NCBI GenBank assembly: GCA_036518955.1 | Contig: DATDMG010000191.1 | Coordinates: 1-19,967, forward strand | Direction: 5' to 3' | Source of the DNA: DATDMG01 sp036518955 | Lineage (GTDB): Bacteria; Actinomycetota; Actinomycetes; Actinomycetales; Kineosporiaceae | Length of the DNA stretch: 19,967 nt | Shown here: one piece after another, positions 5,928 to 13,821 of the stretch | Layout: each line of letters begins with the position of its first letter | Position numbering within the stretch: position 1 is the stretch's first letter | Position numbers and translations under genes: made by a program | Notes under the pieces: generated by a model | Seen by the model: the letters and a program-made list of their open reading frames with translations, nothing else | Databases searched by the model: none | Told to the model about the DNA's origin: nothing

Positions 5928-7906
5928 CGTCTGACCTGCTCCTGGCCATGCCGGAGGCGCTCGCCGAGGTCTGGGACGACCTGCCGCGCCTGGTCGGCCC
6001 GGACTGGGCCGGCCTCTACCCGGCGGTCCGCGCCGCGATCGCCAGGCTGGCCGCGGCGGACGACGCCGGGCGCCCCGCCGCCGTGGTGGCCCTGGCCAGG
6101 CTCTTCCAGCCCCACCCCCGCGCGGCGGACGCGCTGCGCCGGGCCGGGAGAGCCGACGGGTCGCGCGCCGGCGGTCCCCTCACCCGCCCCGAGCCGGAAG
6201 GCAGCCCGACCGCCTACCGGCCTCGGGGCCCGGTGCGGGGTGTGGACGAGCCCCCGGACCGCGCCTGGCGGGAGGTGATGGCACAGCTCGGCGACCGCCT
6301 GCTGGCACCTCCCGGCCGAGCCTGGACGCAGGTGCTCGCCAGCCGTCGGCTGCGCCCCGGCGTCCGCGGCGTCGTCAACGCCTCGCTGGCCGGTGCGCCC
6401 GCGGACGCGTCGAGCCTGCCGGTCGGCCTCGGGTCGTCGCGGTCGGTGGAGGTGCACCTGATCGCGCCCGGGTTGCACCTCGAGGGACCGGCCGTGCTCC
6501 GGATCGAGGCGGGCGCGGACGGCCGGTTCACGATGGCGACCTTCGTCGTCGTCGGTCAGGTCCCTGGCCGCGTCGACGCGCGGGTGGAGTTCTGGCACCG
6601 CGACGTGCTCCTGGCGGGCGTGCCGTGCCCGGTGGAGGTGGTCGACGTCCCCACCGGCACCCTGGCGCAGGCGGGCCCCTGGCTGGACGGCGCGCACCCG
6701 GTCGTCCCCACCGCCACCCGGCCCGGTCCCACCGCCGCCGACGACCCGGCGGACGCGCCGGCACTGGCCGACCTGGAGCCCGTCGAGGTGATCGTCGGCG
6801 GTCCCTACGTGCCGCCGCCCGACCTGGACCTGCGGGTCATGGTCGAGGTGCGCGACGGCCGCACGGTGTTGCGGTACTTCCTGCACTCCGCGACGGGTGC
6901 CGCCGAGCACCACCACGAGGCGATGGGCGAGACCATCCTCACCGGCGACCCCGCCACCCACCGCGCCCGGTGGCTGCACCGCCTGGAGCACGCCGGCCAG
7001 GACGGCGCGGACGAGGTCGAGGACACCCTGCGGTCGGTGGGGGAACTGCTGTACCGGGAACTGCTGCCGCCGGCGCTGCGGTCGGCGCTGATGGCCCTCG
7101 ACCCCCGCGCCCGGTCACTGCAGGTCACCTCGGACGAGCCGTGGATCCCGTGGGAGCTGGTGCGCCCCTTCGACCCCGGCGCCCGCGAGCCGGTCGACGA
7201 GGAGGCGTGGGCGGTGCGGTTCGAGCTGTCCCGATGGTTGGCCGGCCCGGTGTCGCCCCGCGGGGCGTTCCCGGTGCGGCGGTTGGCGTGCGTCGCCGCC
7301 GACTCCCCGCCCGGCCTGCTGGCCCTGCCCGGGGTCGTCACCGAACGGGACTGGCTGACCGGCTTCGCCGGCGAGCACGCCGTGGCCGACGCCAGCCCGC
7401 CGCGGTCCACCCGCCCCGTGCTGGCGGCGGCCCTGGAGGACACGACGATCGACCTGTGGCACTTCGCCGGGCACGGCGACCTGGACCCGCACCGTCCCGG
7501 AGAGGCCGAGTTCGCCCTGCAGGACGGACGGTCCTGGCATCCGGACGACCTGCACGGACGGCGCCAGGCCGCGCTGGCCTCGGCGCGGCCGCTGGTGGTC
7601 ATGAACGCCTGCCGGACCGGTGGCCAGGGATGGTCCCTGACCCGGGTCGGCGGCTGGGCGGAGGCGTGGGTGCTGCGCAGTCACGTCGGGGCGTTCCTGG
7701 CCCCGCAGTGGGCGGTGAGCGACGCGCCGGCCGTGGCCTTCGCCGCCGTCCTGTACCGCGAGCTCGCCGGCGGCCGCACCCTCGCGTCGGCGGTACGGGC
7801 GGCGCGGCTGCACGTCCGTGACACCTACCCCGGCAACCCGACCTGGCTGGCCTACGTCCTGTACGCGCACCCGAACGGCCGCGTCACCTACGGCGCCGCG
7901 CGATGA
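5924..7906 (+). CDS. CHAT-domain (caspase-like) peptidase protein, 660 aa
   Basis: The C-terminal part (about 400-660) is a CHAT domain, the bacterial caspase/separase-like cysteine peptidase fold. EPWIPWELV at 405-413 is the usual entry motif, LWHFAGHGD gives catalytic His517, and VVMNACRTGG gives Cys563; AFLAPQWAVSD follows as the C-terminal core strand. Residues 1-75 are helical. About 75-110 is a Pro/Arg-rich linker, 170-245 is strand-rich (a beta-sandwich-like domain), and about 285-350 resembles the strand-rich segment that often precedes CHAT. There is no signal peptide, so it should be cytoplasmic. The start ATG overlaps the TGA of the upstream CHAT remnant and has GGAG five bases upstream. 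Its own stop overlaps the next gene by ATGA. The architecture suggests a regulated peptidase activated by an oligomeric partner; the target is unknown. Confidence 0.88.
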   Translation: MTSDLLLAMPEALAEVWDDLPRLVGPDWAGLYPAVRAAIARLAAADDAGRPAAVVALARLFQPHPRAADALRRAGRADGSRAGGPLTRPEPEGSPTAYRPRGPVRGVDEPPDRAWREVMAQLGDRLLAPPGRAWTQVLASRRLRPGVRGVVNASLAGAPADASSLPVGLGSSRSVEVHLIAPGLHLEGPAVLRIEAGADGRFTMATFVVVGQVPGRVDARVEFWHRDVLLAGVPCPVEVVDVPTGTLAQAGPWLDGAHPVVPTATRPGPTAADDPADAPALADLEPVEVIVGGPYVPPPDLDLRVMVEVRDGRTVLRYFLHSATGAAEHHHEAMGETILTGDPATHRARWLHRLEHAGQDGADEVEDTLRSVGELLYRELLPPALRSALMALDPRARSLQVTSDEPWIPWELVRPFDPGAREPVDEEAWAVRFELSRWLAGPVSPRGAFPVRRLACVAADSPPGLLALPGVVTERDWLTGFAGEHAVADASPPRSTRPVLAAALEDTTIDLWHFAGHGDLDPHRPGEAEFALQDGRSWHPDDLHGRRQAALASARPLVVMNACRTGGQGWSLTRVGGWAEAWVLRSHVGAFLAPQWAVSDAPAVAFAAVLYRELAGGRTLASAVRAARLHVRDTYPGNPTWLAYVLYAHPNGRVTYGAAR

Positions 7907-10900
7907 CCGCCCCGACCGACGGGCCGCCGGACGCGCCCGAACGCAACCTGACCCTCGAGGCGCTGGCCCTGTACCACCGGGGCGGCGTCGCCGCCGTCCA
8001 GGCCGAGTTCCCCGGGCTCGTCGCCGTCCCGGAGTTCCGGGAGTCCCTGAAGGCACTGGCCCACCCGGATGTCAGGCTGTGGACCCTCCCGGAGGAAACC
8101 CTGGAATGGATCCGTGAGGCCCGCCGGTTCGCCGCGGACGCTCAGGAGACCCTCGTCCTGGACCCCGAGCACGGGGAACCCTTCATGGCGCTGTTCGGGC
8201 CTCTGGTCGGAGGCTCCAGAATCTCCGTCTTCCGGCTGCGGCTCTACGCCGACCACCACCCGGAGATCCTCACCCCGGCCGCCCTGGACGCCGCCCGCCA
8301 CGTCCGCGACCTCGCCCGCGCGCAGGGCTCGGCGTCAGCGCCGTGGATCACGGCACTGACCGACGCCCTCCAGGAGCTGCTGGAGCACCCGCTCCGCGAC
8401 ACCGGCCCGGCACAGGTGCTCCGGGAGGCGCCGGACACGCTGCGGGAGCTCGTGCTCCGGCTGATCGCTCACCTCGTACGGGAACACGACCTGCCGCCCG
8501 AGACCCTCGTCGAGGGGCTGCTCACCCTCCTGGAGGCCTCGGCGGACGGCAGCACGGGCGACCTGGCCCGCGAGGTCCTCACCGAGGTCGCCCCGGCGGA
8601 GCTGCCGCCGGACTGGGTCCGGCACAACCTCGTCAGGCTCGACCACGCCGTCGAGGAACTGCTCACCCGTGAGGAGGAGGTCGCCCGCGACACGGCGCGG
8701 GAGATCCTGCGGCAGCGGACCATCCTGGCCGCGAGACTGTGCGAGCGGGGCACCCGCGACGGCGACCCGGCGGCCGTGAACGCGGGGATCGCCCTGTCCC
8801 GGCGGTGCACCGACCTGGCCGTGGCGCTGGCCGACCCCGCCTTCCTGCTCGACGCCCGGTCCATGTACGTGTCGGCCTGCCTGGACGGCCACCGCGTCAC
8901 CGACGACGTCCGGTACCTGCAGGAGGGCATCGCGCAGGAAGAGTACTTCCGCGGGCCGGACGGTGAGGACGGAGCTGTGCACGCGAGCGGGCTGCACAAC
9001 GTCGGTTCCGCCCTCATGCGGCTGTTCGAACGCACCGGGCTCGGCACCTTCCTCGACCGGGCCTTCGCGGCGCACGAGGCCAGCGTCGGAGCCACCCCCG
9101 CGGACCATCCCTCCCGCGCCCTGCGCCTGAACTCGCTGGGGTGGAGCCTGCTCGCCCGGTACGGGATCTCCCAGGTGTCGGGCGCGGCCTTCACGGACGC
9201 CCGCCCGCTCCTGGACCGGGCGATCAGCTGCTTCGAGCAGGCGATCGAGCTGCTGCCGGAAAGGTCGCTCCGCGCCGCCATCTACACCAACTACGGGCAG
9301 GCGCTGTCGATGCGCAGCGGTTCCGCCCGGGATCCCGCCGACGGTTCCGACGATCTCGACGCCGTGGTCGGGCTGTTCGAACGGGCCCGCACCCTGGTCG
9401 ACGGCGACCTGTCCCGGCGGGCCCGCTACAGCATGAACTGCGGGCAGGCCTACTTCCGCCGGGCCCACTCCGGCGACGACCCGCCGTCCGCCGCGACGGC
9501 CGAGACGTGGTTCCGGCAGGCCATGGCCGAGTCCCCCGAGGGGAGCCAGGTCCATGAGTGGTCCCACCTGAGCCTGCAGCTGTGCGTGCGATGGGCACGG
9601 CGCCCGCCGTCGGCGGGTCCGGGGCCCGGACCGGCCGTCCTGGGGCCGACGATGTCGCGCGGACTCGATCACGGCCTGAACCTCCAGGTCGGGGAGACGG
9701 CCCTGACGTGGATGGAGGCCGCCGAACGGGACGGCGCGTGGCGCGAGGCGGCGGAGGCGGCGGACTGGGCGATCCAGGCGTTCGTCTCCGCCGGACGTTC
9801 GCAGTCGGCCGACCGCGTCGACGACCGCAACCTGGACACCATCTCCCGTGCGGCGTCCCGCGGCTGCGCGGCTCTCGTCCGCGCCGGCGAGCATGCCGCG
9901 GCGGCGCTGGCGGCCGAACGGGTCCGGTCGGTCCAGCTGAGCTCACGCCTGGCCGCCGACGAGCGGTTGACCGAGAAGCTGCGCGTCGAACACCCGCCGC
10001 TGCACGACCGCTACCTCGCCGTCCGGTCCGCGCAGGCCGCCGACGGCGAGCTGGCCGCACCGCCCCCCTCGGGGGGCTCGGGCCTGCTGGAGAACCACCG
10101 CGCGGAGACCGCGCTGGGTCAGGTGCTGCGGGAGATCCGCCGGAACCCCGGATTCGAGGGGTTCGGCGCGGGACCGGCGTTCCAGGATCTGGTGCCTCTG
10201 GCCGGACCGGATCCGCTGGTCTTCCTGGTGCCGGCAGTGGACGACGTGGTCGCCGTGATCGTCACCGGTGACGGCGGATCGTCGAGCCTGCGGCTCCCCG
10301 GCGCCACGGAAGGGGAACTGCTGCAGCTGTCGGCGGTCTACCTGACGGCCGAGGTCCATCGGGACGACGACTGGCCCGGCTACCTGGCGGCGATGACGGC
10401 CATCACGAACTGGCTCGGGGAGTTCGTCGCCCGCCCGGTGGCCGAGGCGCTGCCTTCCGGCGCGACCGGGCTGTGCGTCGTCCCGTGCGGCTTCTTCTCC
10501 TTTCTGCCGCTGCACGCCGCCTGGCACGTCGATCCGGGGGCGCCCGACGGCAAGAGGTACCTGCTGGAGGACTACACGGTGCGGTACCTGCCGAGCGCGA
10601 AGATCGGCCTCACCGTCACCGGGGGGCCGACCGACCCTGCTCGCCGCGACGTGCTCATCGTGGACAACCCCGGTCCCGGGGCCGGGAGCTACCTGCGGGG
10701 GGCGGCCCGGGAGGCGGAGAACATCGAACGCCTCGGCGTGCCCTGCCGGCGCCTCAGCGGTGCCAGGGCCACCGTGGACGAGGTGGCGAAGGAACTGCCG
10801 AACGCGAAGGTGGTGCACTTCTCGACCCACGGGGTGGTCGACGTCGCCGACCCGATGAACAGCGGCGTCCTGCTGAGCCGCGGCCGGCGCCTCACCCCGC

Positions 10901-11304
10901 CGATCCTGGCCGGCCTGGACAACCTGCCCCACCTGGCCGTCCTGTCGGCCTGCGACTCAGGATTCGGCGGCATGGCCGCCCCCAACGAGGCGATCGGCCT
11001 GCCCGCCAGCTTCCTGGCCGGCGGCACCCAGGCGGTGGTCGGAAGCCTGTGGCCGGTCAGCGACCAGGCCACCAGCGCCGTGATGTGGCTGCTGTACGAG
11101 CTGCTGGCCGGCGGGCTGACCGTCTCGCGGGCCCTGCAGGGCGCCCAACTCGCTCTGCGGCGGGCCACCCTGCCGGACGGCCTGCGCACCGTGGACCCGG
11201 TGCTCGCCGCGCTGGTGCAGACAGGACAGCTCGTCCACCCCTACTACTGGGCCGGGTTCTGCGTCACCGGACTCGACGTACGACCCTGGGACGGGCGATC
11301 GTAA
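7903..11304 (+). CDS. TPR-CHAT peptidase protein, 1133 aa
   Basis: Residues about 15-250 form a helical N-terminal region. Residues about 280-720 are helical repeats with TPR character (for example LDRAISCFEQAIELLPER and AEHAAAALAAERVRSVQLSS-like stretches). Residues about 780-1125 are a CHAT domain: CVVPCGFFSFLPLHAAW, VVHFSTHG with catalytic His976, VLSACDSG with Cys1017, then NEAIGLPASFLAGG and GSLWPVSDQATSAV. This is the common TPR-CHAT layout, in which the repeats sense a partner and gate the peptidase. It overlaps the preceding CHAT gene by ATGA, so the two are probably made in fixed ratio. There is no signal peptide or membrane span. It could belong to the CHAT/TPR conflict systems described for actinobacteria, but the exact subtype cannot be set without profile searches. 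Confidence 0.9.
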   Translation: MTAPTDGPPDAPERNLTLEALALYHRGGVAAVQAEFPGLVAVPEFRESLKALAHPDVRLWTLPEETLEWIREARRFAADAQETLVLDPEHGEPFMALFGPLVGGSRISVFRLRLYADHHPEILTPAALDAARHVRDLARAQGSASAPWITALTDALQELLEHPLRDTGPAQVLREAPDTLRELVLRLIAHLVREHDLPPETLVEGLLTLLEASADGSTGDLAREVLTEVAPAELPPDWVRHNLVRLDHAVEELLTREEEVARDTAREILRQRTILAARLCERGTRDGDPAAVNAGIALSRRCTDLAVALADPAFLLDARSMYVSACLDGHRVTDDVRYLQEGIAQEEYFRGPDGEDGAVHASGLHNVGSALMRLFERTGLGTFLDRAFAAHEASVGATPADHPSRALRLNSLGWSLLARYGISQVSGAAFTDARPLLDRAISCFEQAIELLPERSLRAAIYTNYGQALSMRSGSARDPADGSDDLDAVVGLFERARTLVDGDLSRRARYSMNCGQAYFRRAHSGDDPPSAATAETWFRQAMAESPEGSQVHEWSHLSLQLCVRWARRPPSAGPGPGPAVLGPTMSRGLDHGLNLQVGETALTWMEAAERDGAWREAAEAADWAIQAFVSAGRSQSADRVDDRNLDTISRAASRGCAALVRAGEHAAAALAAERVRSVQLSSRLAADERLTEKLRVEHPPLHDRYLAVRSAQAADGELAAPPPSGGSGLLENHRAETALGQVLREIRRNPGFEGFGAGPAFQDLVPLAGPDPLVFLVPAVDDVVAVIVTGDGGSSSLRLPGATEGELLQLSAVYLTAEVHRDDDWPGYLAAMTAITNWLGEFVARPVAEALPSGATGLCVVPCGFFSFLPLHAAWHVDPGAPDGKRYLLEDYTVRYLPSAKIGLTVTGGPTDPARRDVLIVDNPGPGAGSYLRGAAREAENIERLGVPCRRLSGARATVDEVAKELPNAKVVHFSTHGVVDVADPMNSGVLLSRGRRLTPPILAGLDNLPHLAVLSACDSGFGGMAAPNEAIGLPASFLAGGTQAVVGSLWPVSDQATSAVMWLLYELLAGGLTVSRALQGAQLALRRATLPDGLRTVDPVLAALVQTGQLVHPYYWAGFCVTGLDVRPWDGRS

Positions 11305-11339
11305 CCAGTTCCGGCCAACCGGTCGGAGACCGACGAGGT

Positions 11340-11369
11340 GCGCCGCCACGGTGGCGCCGTCGAGGTGCG
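11340..11369 (+). repeat. 30-bp direct repeat, left copy
   Basis: This copy is identical at 29 of 30 positions to 15943-15972 on the same strand, with one G/A difference. The similarity stops abruptly on both sides. The pair encloses the regulator/creatininase operon and the methyltransferase-DUF397 genes. Confidence 0.8.
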
Positions 11370-11388
11370 GTAGTCCGTGGTGCCTGCT
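11340..11388 (+). pseudogene. DUF397 gene relic (short)
   Basis: Bases 11341-11369 read RRHGGAVEVR, followed immediately by TAG TCC where DUF397 proteins have DSK or similar. The stretch matches 15944-15972 in the second DUF397 fragment at 28 of 29 bases (29 of 30 including base 11340). It is too short to be functional and carries an in-frame stop. Confidence 0.5.
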
Positions 11389-11620
11389 GCCGGGCGGCTC
11401 GTCCACCACCGCTGTGCCATTGCTCGGGTTCATCGGCGGCAGCCCTGCACGTGACGCCCGGGCGATGCCGTCCGCAGTCGCCCACCGACGCCGGCCAGCG
11501 CCAAGGAATTCACCGCCGGCCCGGCCAGCACCCAGAACGATCGGAGCGGCCCAGGGTCCTGGTTCACACCGGTCACCGGGCTACCGTGAGATCAGATGCA
11601 TGGCCGCACCCACAGGCCCT

Positions 11621-12349
11621 CTACCCGGGATCTTTGACCGGAGCCAGGATCTCTACGAACGGGCGGGCAAGATCAACTAACCCTTCAATGATGGCTTTCC
11701 CCTTATCCGCTGTCGCCGTTGACGGACGACCGATCACACCGCTTGGCGTGTAGCCTCGCATGCCCAGGCTCAAGAGGTGTGGACGGTGGTTGGCGTCATG
11801 GTCAGTATCGCGGAAAGAGGAGCGAACTACCTCGGGCAGAGCGTACAAGAGGATGGACGTCTCCAGTTCTCCCGCATGCATATCGCGGTAGGGATCAGTC
11901 TCATCGCAACCAACGGCCTCGCGAATGCTTCGCCAGTCATCACGGCCAGGGAATAGCGCCATTCGAGGCTCCACTATCGACGCCTCCTGCACTATGTTGG
12001 AGAGTACGTAATTACCGCCATGAGCGTTTACAATGAGGATGCGCCGTATGCCACCATTCTCCAGGGAAGCCGCAATATCAGCGATCACGGCATGCAAAGT
12101 GGCCGAGCTGATACTGACCGTTCCAACCCATCCGACGTGCTCATGAGAACAAGCGACAGTGATAGGTGGAAGCAGTAGCAGGTCGTAACGTCTCGCAATC
12201 TCGGTTGCAAGCACACATGCAATCATGGTGTCTGTAGCCAGAGGGAGGTGGCTGCCGTGTTGCTCGAAGCTTCCCACCGGCAGTACGGCGATGGTGGCGG
12301 CACGATCCGCTTCATCAGCGGTAGTGGCGATCGGCAATAGAGGCAGCAC
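11621..12349 (-). CDS. Creatininase-family amidohydrolase
   Basis: The product has 242 residues, the normal length for the creatininase/MftE family of metal-dependent amide hydrolases. Signature motifs are GSFEQHGSHLPLATDT (Glu29, His31 and Asp40 as likely metal ligands), IVNAHGGN (His110) and HAGELETS (Glu161). It has no signal peptide. The start is GTG 12349 with AGGAAGGG eight bases upstream, 14 bases after the stop of the XRE-TPR regulator, so the two form an operon. Base composition is much lower in G+C than the flanks (12001-12060 has 29 of 60), shared with the regulator and suggesting a joint foreign origin. No mycofactocin genes are nearby, so an MftE role is unlikely. The substrate is unknown, perhaps a small cyclic or linear amide. 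Confidence 0.88.
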   Translation of the reverse strand: MLPLLPIATTADEADRAATIAVLPVGSFEQHGSHLPLATDTMIACVLATEIARRYDLLLLPPITVACSHEHVGWVGTVSISSATLHAVIADIAASLENGGIRRILIVNAHGGNYVLSNIVQEASIVEPRMALFPGRDDWRSIREAVGCDETDPYRDMHAGELETSILLYALPEVVRSSFRDTDHDANHRPHLLSLGMRGYTPSGVIGRPSTATADKGKAIIEGLVDLARPFVEILAPVKDPG

Positions 12350-12363
12350 TCTGGATACCCTTC

Positions 12364-13575
12364 CTAGTTGGTAATTCCGGCGACGAGATGGGCGATGAGG
12401 GACAACACGGCTTCGACCTCAGGACGATGCTCCCAGCGGCGCAGGCTTCCGGCGACTTGCTTCAGTTCGTATACCGTCCGGGAGGATGCAGTTACCGTTG
12501 CATTCTGAGTAGCCTCGGACGCATGAATACATGCGGTCGGCACATCTCCGACACCAGCGTGAGCTAATGCTCGCCGAGCCAAGTGCAGGCCATAATCTCG
12601 GCGCATGTCCCTCGGCCAATTAATCGGGGTTTCCTGGAAGACGTCGACCGCCTTGTCTGGCATGCCGAGTCGGAGCCAACAGGTCGCCGCTTCCATCGAT
12701 ACATAGCTGGAGGTGCAGTATGGAGCCAGGGAATCTTCGCCGAGCTCCACGCGGTCGCCCGCAACGGCGTCCAATGCTTCGAGAATAACATCAGCACATT
12801 CAGCATCTTTGCCGAGCCCAGCTAGTGCATGAGCCTGCTGCCGAAGGACTACGGCGCGCATGCTTCCGATCATTCCCGGTGCAGCCCGAAGGGCAGCCTT
12901 GGCAAGCGAGAGGGCCAACGACGGGTCGCTCGCATCGGACGCGACATTACTCTTGCGCATGAGAAGATACGCCGTTAGTCGAGGGTCATCGATTTCAGTT
13001 GCCAGGTCACGCGCCCTATCAGTGTGAATCATTGCCTGATCCAAGTACCCCGCATCCTGGTTGAGCCAACCGAGGAACTCCTCATACCGACAGGCTAGTC
13101 TGACTAATGGCGGACGCTCGATGTCCCGAGCCTGCCGGACAGCTGATGCAAGAATCTCCATCTGTCTGCTGACGATCTCGAGGGCTGGCCTCGGCCCCAT
13201 AAGGTTATCTGCGCGTACATGTTCACCAAAGAGGATCTCATAATAGGAGGCGGCATCTGAATGAAGTCTTGGAGTGTTCTCGGCAGCAGCATGTGCGGTG
13301 GCCTCAGCGGGCTTAATCCCTAGCTCCACATCGGATAACCCATATACCATGCGCAATAGTCGTCGATAATCACGACTTATGCTGCGAGTAATGCCGCGTT
13401 CCCATCGTGACAAGTTCGTCAAAATGCAGGAATTGTCGGGCAAGGGGATGCCAGCCTCTACCCCGGCCCGACGGATCCGGGACACTACCTGCGCCTGCGA
13501 CCATCCACGCTGCGCACGGGCCTCCTGGAGCTTCGACATGCTGGGCGACGAGCCCGACCTCTCTACCTCCGCCAT
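12364..13575 (-). CDS. XRE-family transcriptional regulator with TPR-like C-terminal domain
   Basis: The protein has 403 residues. Residues about 13-80 form a Cro/C1-type helix-turn-helix (KLQEARAQRGWSQAQVVSRI, then SRWERG and LRMVYGLSDVELG), with an unusual insertion (GVEAGIPLPDNSCIL) between the two halves. Residues about 130-400 are helical TPR-like repeats (RLACRYEEFLGWLNQDAGYL, AYLLMRKSNVASDASDPSLA). This is a common actinobacterial layout in which the repeats bind a peptide or partner that alters DNA binding. ATG 13575 has GGTGAGG four bases upstream. The gene lies 14 bases before a creatininase-family gene in a lower-GC operon (12961-13020 has 33 of 60). TGTTCA-type repeats lie 50-80 bases upstream and may be its own operator. 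Confidence 0.88.
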   Translation of the reverse strand: MAEVERSGSSPSMSKLQEARAQRGWSQAQVVSRIRRAGVEAGIPLPDNSCILTNLSRWERGITRSISRDYRRLLRMVYGLSDVELGIKPAEATAHAAAENTPRLHSDAASYYEILFGEHVRADNLMGPRPALEIVSRQMEILASAVRQARDIERPPLVRLACRYEEFLGWLNQDAGYLDQAMIHTDRARDLATEIDDPRLTAYLLMRKSNVASDASDPSLALSLAKAALRAAPGMIGSMRAVVLRQQAHALAGLGKDAECADVILEALDAVAGDRVELGEDSLAPYCTSSYVSMEAATCWLRLGMPDKAVDVFQETPINWPRDMRRDYGLHLARRALAHAGVGDVPTACIHASEATQNATVTASSRTVYELKQVAGSLRRWEHRPEVEAVLSLIAHLVAGITN

Positions 13576-13626
13576 CCAGCCTCACCGCCTTACGATCTTG
13601 TCGCTAACATCCCTGGTCAGCGGCCT

Positions 13627-13656
13627 TGAACACGCCTCCATGTTCACATGTGTTCA
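13627..13656. promoter_or_regulatory. TGTTCA repeats upstream of the XRE-TPR gene (candidate operator)
   Basis: TGAACAC (13627-13633) and GTGTTCA (13650-13656) form a 7-bp inverted repeat. A further TGTTCA lies at 13641-13646, and the centre CACATGTG (13645-13652) is itself a palindrome. This is 52-81 bases upstream of the regulator start in an otherwise GC-rich divergent spacer, the expected place for an autoregulatory operator. It is a prediction only. Confidence 0.5.
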
Positions 13657-13770
13657 TAGCCTCCCACTTCTGCAGCCTCGGCGCCGTCCGGTCTCCTTGG
13701 ATGGCGATCGTCGAACAGCCTCAAGCCCCTGGCACTGCCCCCGCGTTGGGCGGGGAACCACACGCCCCGG

Positions 13771-13798
13771 GATCGGATCGTCATCGGTGATCGGATCG
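13771..13798. promoter_or_regulatory. Direct repeat GATCGGATCG x2 upstream of the methyltransferase gene
   Basis: The 10-mer GATCGGATCG occurs at 13771-13780 and 13789-13798, 18 bases apart and so on nearly the same DNA face, about 25-50 bases before the annotated methyltransferase start. It could be a regulator site. Confidence 0.35.
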
Positions 13799-13821
13799 GG
13801 AATGATGACAACGTTGACATC

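Larger units (their letters stand above)
11305..11620. other. Intergenic region between convergent genes, with a DUF397 relic
   Basis: These 316 bases separate the TPR-CHAT stop from the creatininase-family stop. Apart from the DUF397 relic near 11340 there is no convincing gene. A short stem CGGTC-GGA-GACCG lies near 11321-11333 and may help termination. Composition falls from very GC-rich to mixed towards the right, marking the edge of the lower-GC segment. Confidence 0.55.

Noticed and set aside
8335..9894. 519-codon minus-strand open frame within the TPR-CHAT gene
   Set aside because: It is antisense to strongly coding sequence with TPR and CHAT motifs. Long antisense frames are expected at this GC content.
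11621..12349. Mycofactocin maturation enzyme MftE
   Set aside because: It belongs to the same superfamily, but none of the other mycofactocin genes (MftA, MftC and so on) are in the window. A general creatininase-family label is safer.
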